Shown here: positions 7,702 to 13,546 of the stretch, piece by piece
How positions within the stretch are numbered: position 1 is the stretch's first letter
Layout of the letters: each line of letters starts with the position of its first letter
DNA from: Christensenella sp. UBA7597
GTDB taxonomy: Bacteria > Bacillota > Clostridia > Christensenellales > Borkfalkiaceae
Direction of reading: 5' to 3'
DNA: 16,280 nt
NCBI GenBank assembly: GCA_002474405.1
Contig: DLQW01000007.1
Location: forward strand, 11,519-27,798
Notes under the pieces: model-generated
Told to the model about the DNA's origin: nothing
Seen by the model: only the letters and a program-made list of their open reading frames with translations
The model's database searches: none
Made by a program: the position numbers and the translations under genes

Positions 7702-8646
7702 TCAGTCGTACAGTTTCGACATCGGTTTATCGAGGTACACGTTTTCGATTGCCGCCGCGAAAATATCCGCCACGGAAAGCACTTCGAATTTTTCTCTCAT
7801 CTTCTCTTCGGGGAGATGAATGGTGTCCAGCATCACAAGCTTCGTAATCGGCGATTTTTCCAGCCGTTCCACCGCGGGACCGGAAAGCACCGCGTGCGTG
7901 CACGCCGCATAAATTTCGGTAGCGCCGAGGTCTTTCAAAGCCTGCGCGCCCTGGCAGATGGTGCCGGCGGTATCGATCATATCGTCCACCATAAAGCAGC
8001 GCTTGCCTTTCACGTCGCCGATGATGTTCATTACTTCCATCACGTTCGCCTTGGGGCGGCGCTTATCGATGATGGCGATGGGCACGCCGAATTTTTCGGC
8101 AACTTTTCTCGCGCGCTTCACGCTGCCCATATCGGGCGCCACAACAACGTCGATGTTGCCCTCTTTCGCAAAATGATTGTAAATCGTGGGACCGCCCAGA
8201 AGGTTGTCCACGGGAATATCGAAGAATCCCTGAATCTGTTCCGCGTGCAAATCCATCGTAAGAACGCGGTCGGCGCCCGCCGCCGTAATCAGATTCGCCA
8301 CCAGTTTCGCCGTAATGGGGTCTCTGGAACGCGCTTTTCTGTCCTGACGCGCATAGCCGAAGTAGGGAATCACCGCCGTGATACGTCCCGCGCTGGCGCG
8401 TTTCGCCGCGTCGATCATAATCAGCAGTTCCATTAAGTTATCGTTCACGGGCGAGCAGGTGGACTGAATAATGAACAGATCTCTGCCGCGCACCGTTTCT
8501 TCGATGTGTACGCTGATTTCGCCGTCGGAAAACGTGGTTACTTCGATGCCGCCAAGCTCGGTATTAAGCTTTTTCGCAATCGCTTGCGCCAAAGGTAAGT
8601 TCGAGTTTCCCGAAAACAACTTGATTTCGTTACCGTGAGTTATCAT
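7702..8646 (-). CDS. prs: Ribose-phosphate pyrophosphokinase (PRPP synthetase)
   Basis: Prs makes PRPP from ribose 5-phosphate and ATP, feeding purine, pyrimidine, NAD, histidine and tryptophan synthesis. The 314 residues match class I enzymes. Visible motifs are the ATP-site [10 protein letters not shown] (Arg100, Gln101, Asp102), [12 protein letters not shown] with metal-binding His134, the catalytic loop IIDKRRPK (Lys195 and the following arginines), and the PRPP-binding loop [11 protein letters not shown] at 219–229. The start ATG 8646 has AGAGG about 10 nt upstream. A consensus promoter lies after tadA, giving a leader of about 128 nt that carries a hairpin and a run of seven T. Regulation at the leader is therefore possible. 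Confidence 0.98.
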   Translation of the reverse strand: MITHGNEIKLFSGNSNLPLAQAIAKKLNTELGGIEVTTFSDGEISVHIEETVRGRDLFIIQSTCSPVNDNLMELLIMIDAAKRASAGRITAVIPYFGYARQDRKARSRDPITAKLVANLITAAGADRVLTMDLHAEQIQGFFDIPVDNLLGGPTIYNHFAKEGNIDVVVAPDMGSVKRARKVAEKFGVPIAIIDKRRPKANVMEVMNIIGDVKGKRCFMVDDMIDTAGTICQGAQALKDLGATEIYAACTHAVLSGPAVERLEKSPITKLVMLDTIHLPEEKMREKFEVLSVADIFAAAIENVYLDKPMSKLYD

Positions 8647-8780
8647 TTTGTATATTACCTCTTTTCTCTCCGCAAAAAAATCCTCCCGCCGCCGGCTTTC
8701 CCGCCGGATCGCGTTCGCATTCTCCCGCGAAGTTTTTTAACAAATCATAAAAACAGCCCGGTTCTTCCCTCTTTTTATAT

Positions 8781-8809
8781 ATCATACATTATTTCGCCGC
8801 TTTCGTCAA
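8781..8809 (-). promoter_or_regulatory. Sigma-A promoter of prs
   Basis: On the minus strand TTGACG (8804–8809) and TATGAT (8781–8786) are spaced 17 nt, each one mismatch from consensus. The start would be near 8774, about 128 nt before the prs ATG. The leader contains CCGGC-GGGAAA-GCCGG (8692–8707) followed 11 nt later by seven T, and it ends in the ribosome binding site. Confidence 0.8.
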
Positions 8810-8839
8810 CCGATTTGACGGCGGCTGACGATTTTCTTC

Positions 8840-9376
8840 TCAATTTTGTGAAATTTGTTCGTTTTCGGCAAGTTTTTTCCGTTGCTCCGCCCTTTCTTCT
8901 TTCTCCGCTTTCAGCCGCGCCCGCAACGCGGTGAAAAATTCCGTCAGAATTCCCGAACATTCCTCTTCCAGCACCCCGCCGCGCACTTCCGTCGTATGGT
9001 TTAAAAGATTCGCCGCCGCAAGTTCTCCCGTCAGCGAATGCCCCTTCTGCTCCTTCGCGCCGAAATACAGCCTGTCCACGCGCGCGTTCAGCGCCGCCCC
9101 CATGCACATCGGGCACGGCTCTAAGGTAACGTACAGTTCGCATCCTTCGGGCAGCCGCCACGAATGAAACTTCCGGCACGCGCCGTCAATCGCCATCATC
9201 TCCGCGTGCGCGCTGGCAAGCTGCTTTTTCAAACGGCGGTTATATCCCTTCGCCACCACCTTGTTTTCGTAAACAACCACCGCCCCGATGGGCACTTCGC
9301 CCTCTTTCAGCCCTTTTTTCGCCTGACGGAGCGCCGCCTGCATGAATTTTTCTTCCCTGTTTCTCTTTTTGCTCAT
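8840..9376 (-). CDS. tadA: tRNA-specific adenosine deaminase TadA
   Basis: TadA converts adenosine 34 to inosine in the wobble position of tRNA-Arg(ACG). The cytidine-deaminase fold signature is complete: HAE at 57–59 (zinc ligand His57, catalytic Glu59) and LEPCPMC at 85–91 (zinc ligands Cys88 and Cys91). EVPIGAVVV at 27–35 is the usual first strand. The start at ATG 9376 gives the typical 11 residues before MQAALRQAKKG. A later ATG (residue 12) has a better-spaced GGGAAG, so the true start could be there. Residues about 150–178 form a charged Glu/Lys/Arg/Gln tail longer than in many homologues. The gene begins 22 nt after the M14 peptidase stop, so the two are probably co-transcribed. Confidence 0.95.
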   Translation of the reverse strand: MSKKRNREEKFMQAALRQAKKGLKEGEVPIGAVVVYENKVVAKGYNRRLKKQLASAHAEMMAIDGACRKFHSWRLPEGCELYVTLEPCPMCMGAALNARVDRLYFGAKEQKGHSLTGELAAANLLNHTTEVRGGVLEEECSGILTEFFTALRARLKAEKEERAEQRKKLAENEQISQN

Positions 9377-9398
9377 AGTCCTGCTTTTTCTTTCCGCG

Positions 9399-10226
9399 CT
9401 ACCTCGTCGCGCGCTTCACCGAGTACGATAAATCCGCAATCGCGTTTTTACATTTTTGCACGATGTCTTTCAGTTCTCCCGCACCCAGCGGGTGCGCCGC
9501 TTCTTCCCGCCCCGCTTCCACCGTAAACGCGGGAATGCCCGCCTTTTCGATGCACCAGTCCTTGTATCCGCCCGCGCTGCCCTCCGCCTCGCCGAGGGGA
9601 TACCCCGTAGAAAACGAAAGCGACTTCGCCAACGCGTAATCGCGGTACGCGCGCATGCCTTTCTGACGGAATCTCCAGTAAATTTCTTCGCCCTTCGTGT
9701 GAAACGAAACGGTGTAATCGGGCTTTACCTCTTCGGTAAACGCTTTCAGCGCCTGCGTTTCGGGTTCGGAAAACGGCGCCTTTCCCACGTAATTTTCGCT
9801 GCCCGGCGCAAACACGTTGCTTTTTCCCGTCCCCCAGCCCGCCGCAAAGTTCACGTTCAGATCCACGCCTCTGCCGTTGGCTTTCCAGAGCGAAAAATCT
9901 TTGTTGCCGCCGTTGAAAGCAAGCAGCTCCGCCCGCTTTTCTTTCGGCGCGGAAACAAGCCCTTTCGCCGAAAGCATCGCGCCGTCGGGGTTTGCCAGCG
10001 GAACAAACCATACGCTGCCGCAAACGCCGCCGCGGCGGAAGTGTTCGAACGCGAGATAGCTTGTGATAAATTCTCTGCCGTGCATCGCGTACTGAACGAT
10101 TCCCGCGGGCGCGCCGTGTCCGAGTTTTATCGCATAAATTTCCCTGCCGAAAAGGCTTCTGCCTATCACCCGTTTTTCGCCGGGCGAAGAGCGGAAAAAG
10201 CTTTGCACATCTTTAAATACGTCCAT
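9399..10226 (-). CDS. M14-family zinc carboxypeptidase
   Basis: This 275-residue protein is a metallopeptidase of the carboxypeptidase A/M14 fold. In Bacillota such enzymes often act on peptidoglycan stem peptides or recycled wall peptides. The zinc ligands are visible as His49 and Glu52 in MHGREF and His176 in SFHTKG. NPDG is at 79–82, and the general base is Glu237 in FTVEAG. The substrate-binding Asn-Arg pair of classical members (DLNRNF) reads DLNVNF here (Asn124-Val125), so preference for a free C-terminal carboxylate may be altered. I see no clear signal peptide, which suggests a cytoplasmic role. ATG 10226 is preferred. The frame can be extended to TTG 10271, but that codon lies inside the likely -35 box and repeat edge. 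The ribosome binding site is weak. It leads an operon with tadA. Confidence 0.9.
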   Translation of the reverse strand: MDVFKDVQSFFRSSPGEKRVIGRSLFGREIYAIKLGHGAPAGIVQYAMHGREFITSYLAFEHFRRGGVCGSVWFVPLANPDGAMLSAKGLVSAPKEKRAELLAFNGGNKDFSLWKANGRGVDLNVNFAAGWGTGKSNVFAPGSENYVGKAPFSEPETQALKAFTEEVKPDYTVSFHTKGEEIYWRFRQKGMRAYRDYALAKSLSFSTGYPLGEAEGSAGGYKDWCIEKAGIPAFTVEAGREEAAHPLGAGELKDIVQKCKNAIADLSYSVKRATR

Positions 10227-10243
10227 ACCCGCAACATATGCGC

Positions 10244-10271
10244 ATATTAAAAAATGTGTGTCTTGTGTCAA
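10244..10271 (-). promoter_or_regulatory. Likely promoter of the M14–tadA operon, formed at a repeat edge
   Basis: On the minus strand a perfect TTGACA (10266–10271) is followed after 16 nt by TAATAT (10244–10249). Transcription would start about 10 nt before ATG 10226. The TTGAC part belongs to the repeat string GTCAAGGCTTCCCCTTG, shared with 6746–6762, so the repeat contributes the -35 element. Confidence 0.65.
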
Positions 10272-10320
10272 GGCTTCCCCTTGGGGGGAGGCTCCTTGCG
10301 AAGCAAGGTGGTGAGGGGCA
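10267..10320. repeat. TTCCCC repeat module, full copy B
   Basis: Stem 1 pairs GCTTCCCC (10273–10280) with GGGGAGGC (10285–10292) around TTGG, exactly as in the copy at 6822. Stem 2 is CCTTGC-GAA-GCAAGG (10294–10308), replacing CTGCCC-GTTA-GGGCGG in that copy. The tail TGGTGAGGGGC is identical. A GCAGTTAC extension follows, as after the AT-rich hairpin at 6919. Confidence 0.85.
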
Positions 10321-10369
10321 GTTACCTTTACGATAAAGAAATTTTAAACAAACAGGCAGTTAAAATATA

Positions 10370-10466
10370 GCCGCTTTGCAGCTTCCCCTTGGGGGCTTTT
10401 CTTGCCGAACTGCCGTTTTAAGGCAGCTTCGGCAGTCTGCTCCTCACATAGCGAGGTGATGAAGAA
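10370..10466. repeat. Composite repeat: TTCCCC module containing hairpin repeat copy 3
   Basis: The left part, GCCGCTTTGCAGCTTCCCC and GGGGGC, matches the start of the module at 6811. It is followed by the long hairpin at 10402–10435: 5' arm TGCCGAACTGCC, loop GTTTTAA, and 3' arm GGCAGCTTCGGCA with one bulged C. The right part, CCTCACATAGCGAGG then TGATGAAG, looks like a drifted stem 2 and tail. The long hairpin therefore sits inside the module, between stem 1 and stem 2. Confidence 0.75.
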
Positions 10467-10482
10467 AAGATTTCTTTTCTTT

Positions 10483-10530
10483 TTTGTTTGAAAAATTGCC
10501 CCACGAAATTTTTCAAACAAAGGGGCAGTT
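10483..10530. repeat. AT-rich hairpin repeat, copy 2 (perfect 15-bp stem)
   Basis: TTTGTTTGAAAAATT (10483–10497) and AATTTTTCAAACAAA (10507–10521) are perfectly complementary around a 9-nt loop, GCCCCACGA. The loop's GCCCC can pair with GGGGC (10522–10526) immediately after the stem, which would give a pseudoknot or a competing hairpin. No run of T follows on either strand, so it is not an ordinary terminator. The segment ends GGGGCAGTT like the copy at 6879. Confidence 0.85.
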
Positions 10531-10602
10531 CGCAAACGAACAACGGCTCAAAAGCAGAACGGCACGCCAAAGTATTGCGCCGTTTATCAGGCGCGCTCCC
10601 CG

Positions 10603-11040
10603 TTATTTATGGTAAACGGAACCGGCATTTATCATAAACGCCCGGTACACCTGTTCGCACAGCACTACCCGCATCAGCTGATGCGGCAAAGTCATATCCG
10701 AAAACGAAAGTTTAAAATCCGCCGCCCGCTTCACTTCCGCCGCCAGCCCGCACGAAGAACCGATTAAAAACGTAATCTCTTTCCCCTCGTCCGTCAGCTT
10801 CTTTACAAGCGCGGCAAACCCCTCGCTGGAAAGCTTTTCGCCCTCCACCGCCAACGCAATCACATACCCGCGGCACGCGGCAAGAATTTCTTTCGCTTCC
10901 TCTTCTATCGTCGCGCGCTCGGCAAGTTCTTTAATCTCCACGGCGGCAAACCGCGAAAGCCGCTTTACGTATTCCGCCACCGCTTCGCGCCAGAAACTTT
11001 CTTTCAGTTTTCCTACCGCCACAATGCGTATTTTTTGCAT
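10603..11040 (-). CDS. rlmH: 23S rRNA pseudouridine-1915 N3-methyltransferase RlmH
   Basis: RlmH is a SPOUT-fold (knotted) SAM-dependent enzyme that methylates pseudouridine 1915 in helix 69 of 23S rRNA on assembled ribosomes. At 145 residues it is slightly shorter than the usual 155–160. Family features are IRIVAVGKLKE at the N-terminus, the SAM-binding loop FLIGSSCGL at 91–99, LSFSDMTLPHQLMRVVLCEQVYRA at 111–134 (a conserved stretch with His120 and Arg124), and the C-terminal Tyr-His-Lys. The loop normally reads IGG-x-x-G; here the second glycine is serine. The start ATG 11040 has GGAGAG 7 nt upstream. It lies 18 nt after the CPBP gene and is probably co-transcribed from the promoter in front of that gene. 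Confidence 0.95.
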   Translation of the reverse strand: MQKIRIVAVGKLKESFWREAVAEYVKRLSRFAAVEIKELAERATIEEEAKEILAACRGYVIALAVEGEKLSSEGFAALVKKLTDEGKEITFLIGSSCGLAAEVKRAADFKLSFSDMTLPHQLMRVVLCEQVYRAFMINAGSVYHK

Positions 11041-11058
11041 CGTATTTCTCTCCGCTCC

Positions 11059-12003
11059 TTACGCCAGCAGCGCCGCTATCCAGTTCATCGCGCAAAGAAC
11101 CATTCCCGTCAGCGCGCACAGCACAAACCCTTTCACGTCCGCTTTCGGTTTCGCCGCTTCCACCGTCTGCATTTCTTCGCGTTTTTCGGGCTCCGCCCCG
11201 TCGATGTTCTTATCGAAGAAAATCAAATATATTGCCCATATCGCAAATAAAACGCCTAAAATAATCATCGTTTCGATTGAAAAACTTGAAATGCCGCACG
11301 CCTCTAAAATCAGAATCAGCGCGTTGTTCACGAAATGCGATACCACGGTAGGCAGAATACTGCCGGAGCGCAGAGCGATCAGCGCGAAACACGCCCCGCA
11401 GATAAACTGATAAATCGTCTGCGCGGGATTTTGATGATACAGCGCAAACAATGCGGCGCTTGCAAGCACGGCGGCAACGCTCCCGAATTTCTTCATGCCG
11501 TGAAACACAATCCCGCGGAAAAACAGTTCTTCGAGGCACGCGGGCAGCACGGCGATGAAAAGCAGCGCAGGAATGATTTTCGCTCCGCTCATCGAAGGCA
11601 CGGCGGGCGAAGCGGGCGTATAGCCGAACCTTTCCAGCCATTTTAAAAACAGCCCGTTCACCGAAGAAAGAGATAACAGCCCCAGCTGCAACGTAAGCGC
11701 TATGCAGAAATAAATCGCCCGCGGCTTTTTCGCCACCGCTTTCACGCTTGTCTCCGTGCGCGAAAAATACGTGAACGCGGTAACCGCGAACGCCGCCTGC
11801 GGAATAAAATAAGAAAAATACAAAAACCAGTCTTTGCTTTCGTATCCCTCCTTCAATCCGCCGCAAAGCCGCGCCGCAATCAGAAACAGTAACGTAAAAA
11901 CGTACTGCGCCACAATCGCCACGGAAAAACTCAAGCCCGAAGCTTTTTCTTCGTTCAGCCCCGTAAACAGCTTTTTCGTTTTTTTGAAATAAGTGCGTTT
12001 CAT
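11059..12003 (-). CDS. CPBP-family intramembrane glutamic protease
   Basis: This 314-residue polytopic membrane protein belongs to the CPBP (Abi/Rce1-like) family, whose members cut within or beside membrane segments. In bacteria some process bacteriocin leaders or confer self-immunity. All three motif groups are present: EELFFRG with Glu158, Glu159 and Arg163; FALYH with Phe186 and His190; and HFVNN with His223 and Asn227. Hydrophobic segments occur around 27–45, 62–80, 97–115, 141–156, 175–190, 199–211, 214–236, 246–263 and 292–311. A charged cytosolic loop (about 264–291) precedes the last helix. The only ATG that fits (12003) lies 6 nt after a perfect extended -10 box and has no Shine-Dalgarno, so the mRNA is probably leaderless. 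No bacteriocin or peptide gene is visible nearby, so the substrate is unknown. Confidence 0.9.
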   Translation of the reverse strand: MKRTYFKKTKKLFTGLNEEKASGLSFSVAIVAQYVFTLLFLIAARLCGGLKEGYESKDWFLYFSYFIPQAAFAVTAFTYFSRTETSVKAVAKKPRAIYFCIALTLQLGLLSLSSVNGLFLKWLERFGYTPASPAVPSMSGAKIIPALLFIAVLPACLEELFFRGIVFHGMKKFGSVAAVLASAALFALYHQNPAQTIYQFICGACFALIALRSGSILPTVVSHFVNNALILILEACGISSFSIETMIILGVLFAIWAIYLIFFDKNIDGAEPEKREEMQTVEAAKPKADVKGFVLCALTGMVLCAMNWIAALLA

Positions 12004-12009
12004 ACGTCT

Positions 12010-12018
12010 ATTATAGCA
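12010..12018 (-). promoter_or_regulatory. Extended -10 promoter of the CPBP–rlmH operon
   Basis: On the minus strand TGC-TATAAT is a perfect extended -10 element. The -35 region (TTTTCT at 17 nt) is poor, as expected for extended -10 promoters. Only 6 nt (AGACGT) separate the box from the ATG at 12003, so transcription would start at or next to the start codon. Confidence 0.75.
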
Positions 12019-12123
12019 TTTTTTTCGCGATTAGAAAAGCAAATAACGGTTAAAAAGCATAAAAACAGCGCAAAAAATCGGTGAAATCGCGTGCAAATCC
12101 GCCCCGAAATCGTTGTTTTCGGC

Positions 12124-12152
12124 TTGATTTTTCACTCCTTTTATGCTATAAT
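12124..12152 (+). promoter_or_regulatory. Sigma-A promoter of the MFS transporter gene
   Basis: TTGATT (12124–12129) and TATAAT (12147–12152) are spaced 17 nt, and a TGC makes the -10 extended. Transcription would start near 12159. The element ATGCTATAATA (12143–12153) is an exact inverted copy of 12009–12019 at the divergent promoter. Confidence 0.85.
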
Positions 12153-12193
12153 AACCTGAAATCACACGAAAATCAGGAGTTTTTTATCCGAAA

Positions 12194-13411
12194 ATGCGCA
12201 GATTCAAGTCTTTTAAAAGTACCCTTTTCGCCTCGTTCGGCGGCTACGTGGTGCAGGGCATCGTAAATACGTTCGTGCCGCTTTTGTTCATCACGTTTCA
12301 GAACGAATACGGCATACCGCTTTCGAAAATCACCGCGCTGATTACCATCAACTTTTTACTGCAGCTTTGCGTAGACCTCGCCTCGGCGTTTTTCGTCGAT
12401 AAAATCGGCTACCGCGCCTGCGCGTTTCTCGCAAACGTATTCGCGGCGGTCGGGCTGGTGCTTCTCACCGTTCTGCCGCGCGTTCTGCCCGATCCGTTTG
12501 TCGGCTTGCTGCTTTCCGTCCTCTTTTACGCGATCGGCGGCGGACTTCTGGAAGTGGTGGTAAGCCCCATCGTGGAAGCGTGCCCCTCTAAGCACAAGGC
12601 AAAAACGATGAGCCTTCTGCATTCGTTTTACTGCTGGGGCAGCGTGGGCGTGATTTCGCTTTCCGCGCTGTTTTTCGCCGTGGCAGGCACGCAGCACTGG
12701 CGCGCTTTAACGCTGGTATGGGCGATTCTGCCCGCCGCGAACGCCGTTCTGTTTCTGTTCGTGCCGTTTGCCTCGCTCTCCGAAGACGGCGCGCCGTCCA
12801 TGAGCGTTCCCCGTCTTTTAAAATGCAAATCGTTCTGGTTTTTCTTCTTTATCATCTTGGGCGCGGGCGCGGCGGAATCCGCCGTGGCGCAGTGGGCTTC
12901 CGCGTTTGCCGAAAAAGGCCTTGGCGTATCCAAAACGCTGGGCGATTTGTTCGGACCGGCGCTGTTTAGCGTAACCATGGGCGTTTCGCGGCTTTTGTAC
13001 GGCAAATTCGGCGAGAAAATCGATTTGAAAAAAGCCATGACGGCGAGTGGCGTTCTGTGCGTGATTTCCTACCTTATCATCGCGTTTTCGCCCTCGGCGG
13101 TACTGTCGCTGTTCGGCATGGCGCTCTGCGGATTTTCGGTGGGACTGATGTGGCCGGGCACGTACTCGCTGGCGGCGGCAGGCATTAAAAACGGCGGCAA
13201 CGCCATGTTTTCCTTCCTCGCCCTCGGCGGCGACATCGGCTGCACAAGCGGACCTTCCGTGGCGGGATACGTATCGGGATTGTTCGGCGACAATTTAAAA
13301 ATCGGATTTCTGTTCGCCATGGTTTTCCCGCTGATGTTAACGCTGCTGCTGATTTTTTCGGGCAAAAAGAAAAAAAGCGCAAGCGAAAAAACGGAAGAAC
13401 GACAAAATTAA
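12194..13411 (+). CDS. MFS transporter, probably for a sugar or related solute
   Basis: This 405-residue protein has the hydrophobic pattern of a 12-helix major facilitator. The loop between helices 2 and 3 carries a motif-A-like DKIGYR (69–74). The central loop, about 195–210 (SEDGAPSMSVPRLLKCK), separates the two halves, and the C-terminus is a lysine-rich cytosolic tail (KKKKSASEKTEERQN). The glycine-rich helix starts and the GLMWPGTYSLAA region near 315–326 resemble the sugar-type MFS groups, but substrate cannot be assigned. ATG 12194 fits the protein, yet the nearest Shine-Dalgarno (AGGAG, 12175–12179) is 14 nt away, longer than usual. A small hairpin overlaps it. It stands as its own transcription unit with a strong terminator, next to a regulator and two sugar enzymes. 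Confidence 0.88.
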   Translation: MRRFKSFKSTLFASFGGYVVQGIVNTFVPLLFITFQNEYGIPLSKITALITINFLLQLCVDLASAFFVDKIGYRACAFLANVFAAVGLVLLTVLPRVLPDPFVGLLLSVLFYAIGGGLLEVVVSPIVEACPSKHKAKTMSLLHSFYCWGSVGVISLSALFFAVAGTQHWRALTLVWAILPAANAVLFLFVPFASLSEDGAPSMSVPRLLKCKSFWFFFFIILGAGAAESAVAQWASAFAEKGLGVSKTLGDLFGPALFSVTMGVSRLLYGKFGEKIDLKKAMTASGVLCVISYLIIAFSPSAVLSLFGMALCGFSVGLMWPGTYSLAAAGIKNGGNAMFSFLALGGDIGCTSGPSVAGYVSGLFGDNLKIGFLFAMVFPLMLTLLLIFSGKKKKSASEKTEERQN

Positions 13412-13436
13412 ACCGGCGCACAATCGCCGTAACCGC

Positions 13437-13473
13437 CGCCGCGCGGAGCCGCCGCTCCGCACGGCGCTTTTTT
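13437..13473 (+). terminator. Strong Rho-independent terminator after the MFS gene
   Basis: GCGGAGC (13443–13449) and GCTCCGC (13454–13460) enclose CGCC. The stem extends by five more pairs (13437–13441 with 13462–13466) across one C/A mismatch. It is followed by TTTTTTGTTTT. It separates the transporter from the AraC gene. A smaller CGGCG/CGCCG hairpin lies just after the stop codon. Confidence 0.92.
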
Positions 13474-13487
13474 GTTTTGAAATTCCC

Positions 13488-13516
13488 TTTACATTTTTTG
13501 AAAAGCATAGTATAAT
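13488..13516 (+). promoter_or_regulatory. Sigma-A promoter of the AraC-family gene
   Basis: TTTACA (13488–13493) and a perfect TATAAT (13511–13516) are spaced 17 nt. The leader is about 24 nt, with AGGAG 7 nt before ATG 13547. Confidence 0.88.
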
Positions 13517-13546
13517 AAAATCGTAATTTTTAACAGGAGCTTTTTT

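Noticed and set aside
10227..10271. TTG start for the M14 peptidase, 15 residues upstream
   Set aside because: The codon is part of the likely TTGACA box at the repeat edge, there is no Shine-Dalgarno, and the family N-terminus fits ATG 10226.
10344..10535. Minus-strand 63-residue frame containing SPQGEAAKRL and TAPLFEKF
   Set aside because: It is a translation of the repeat modules. The same words appear in the frame at 6776–6961, which is just another repeat copy. There is no ribosome binding site, and the similarity is explained by the DNA repeats.
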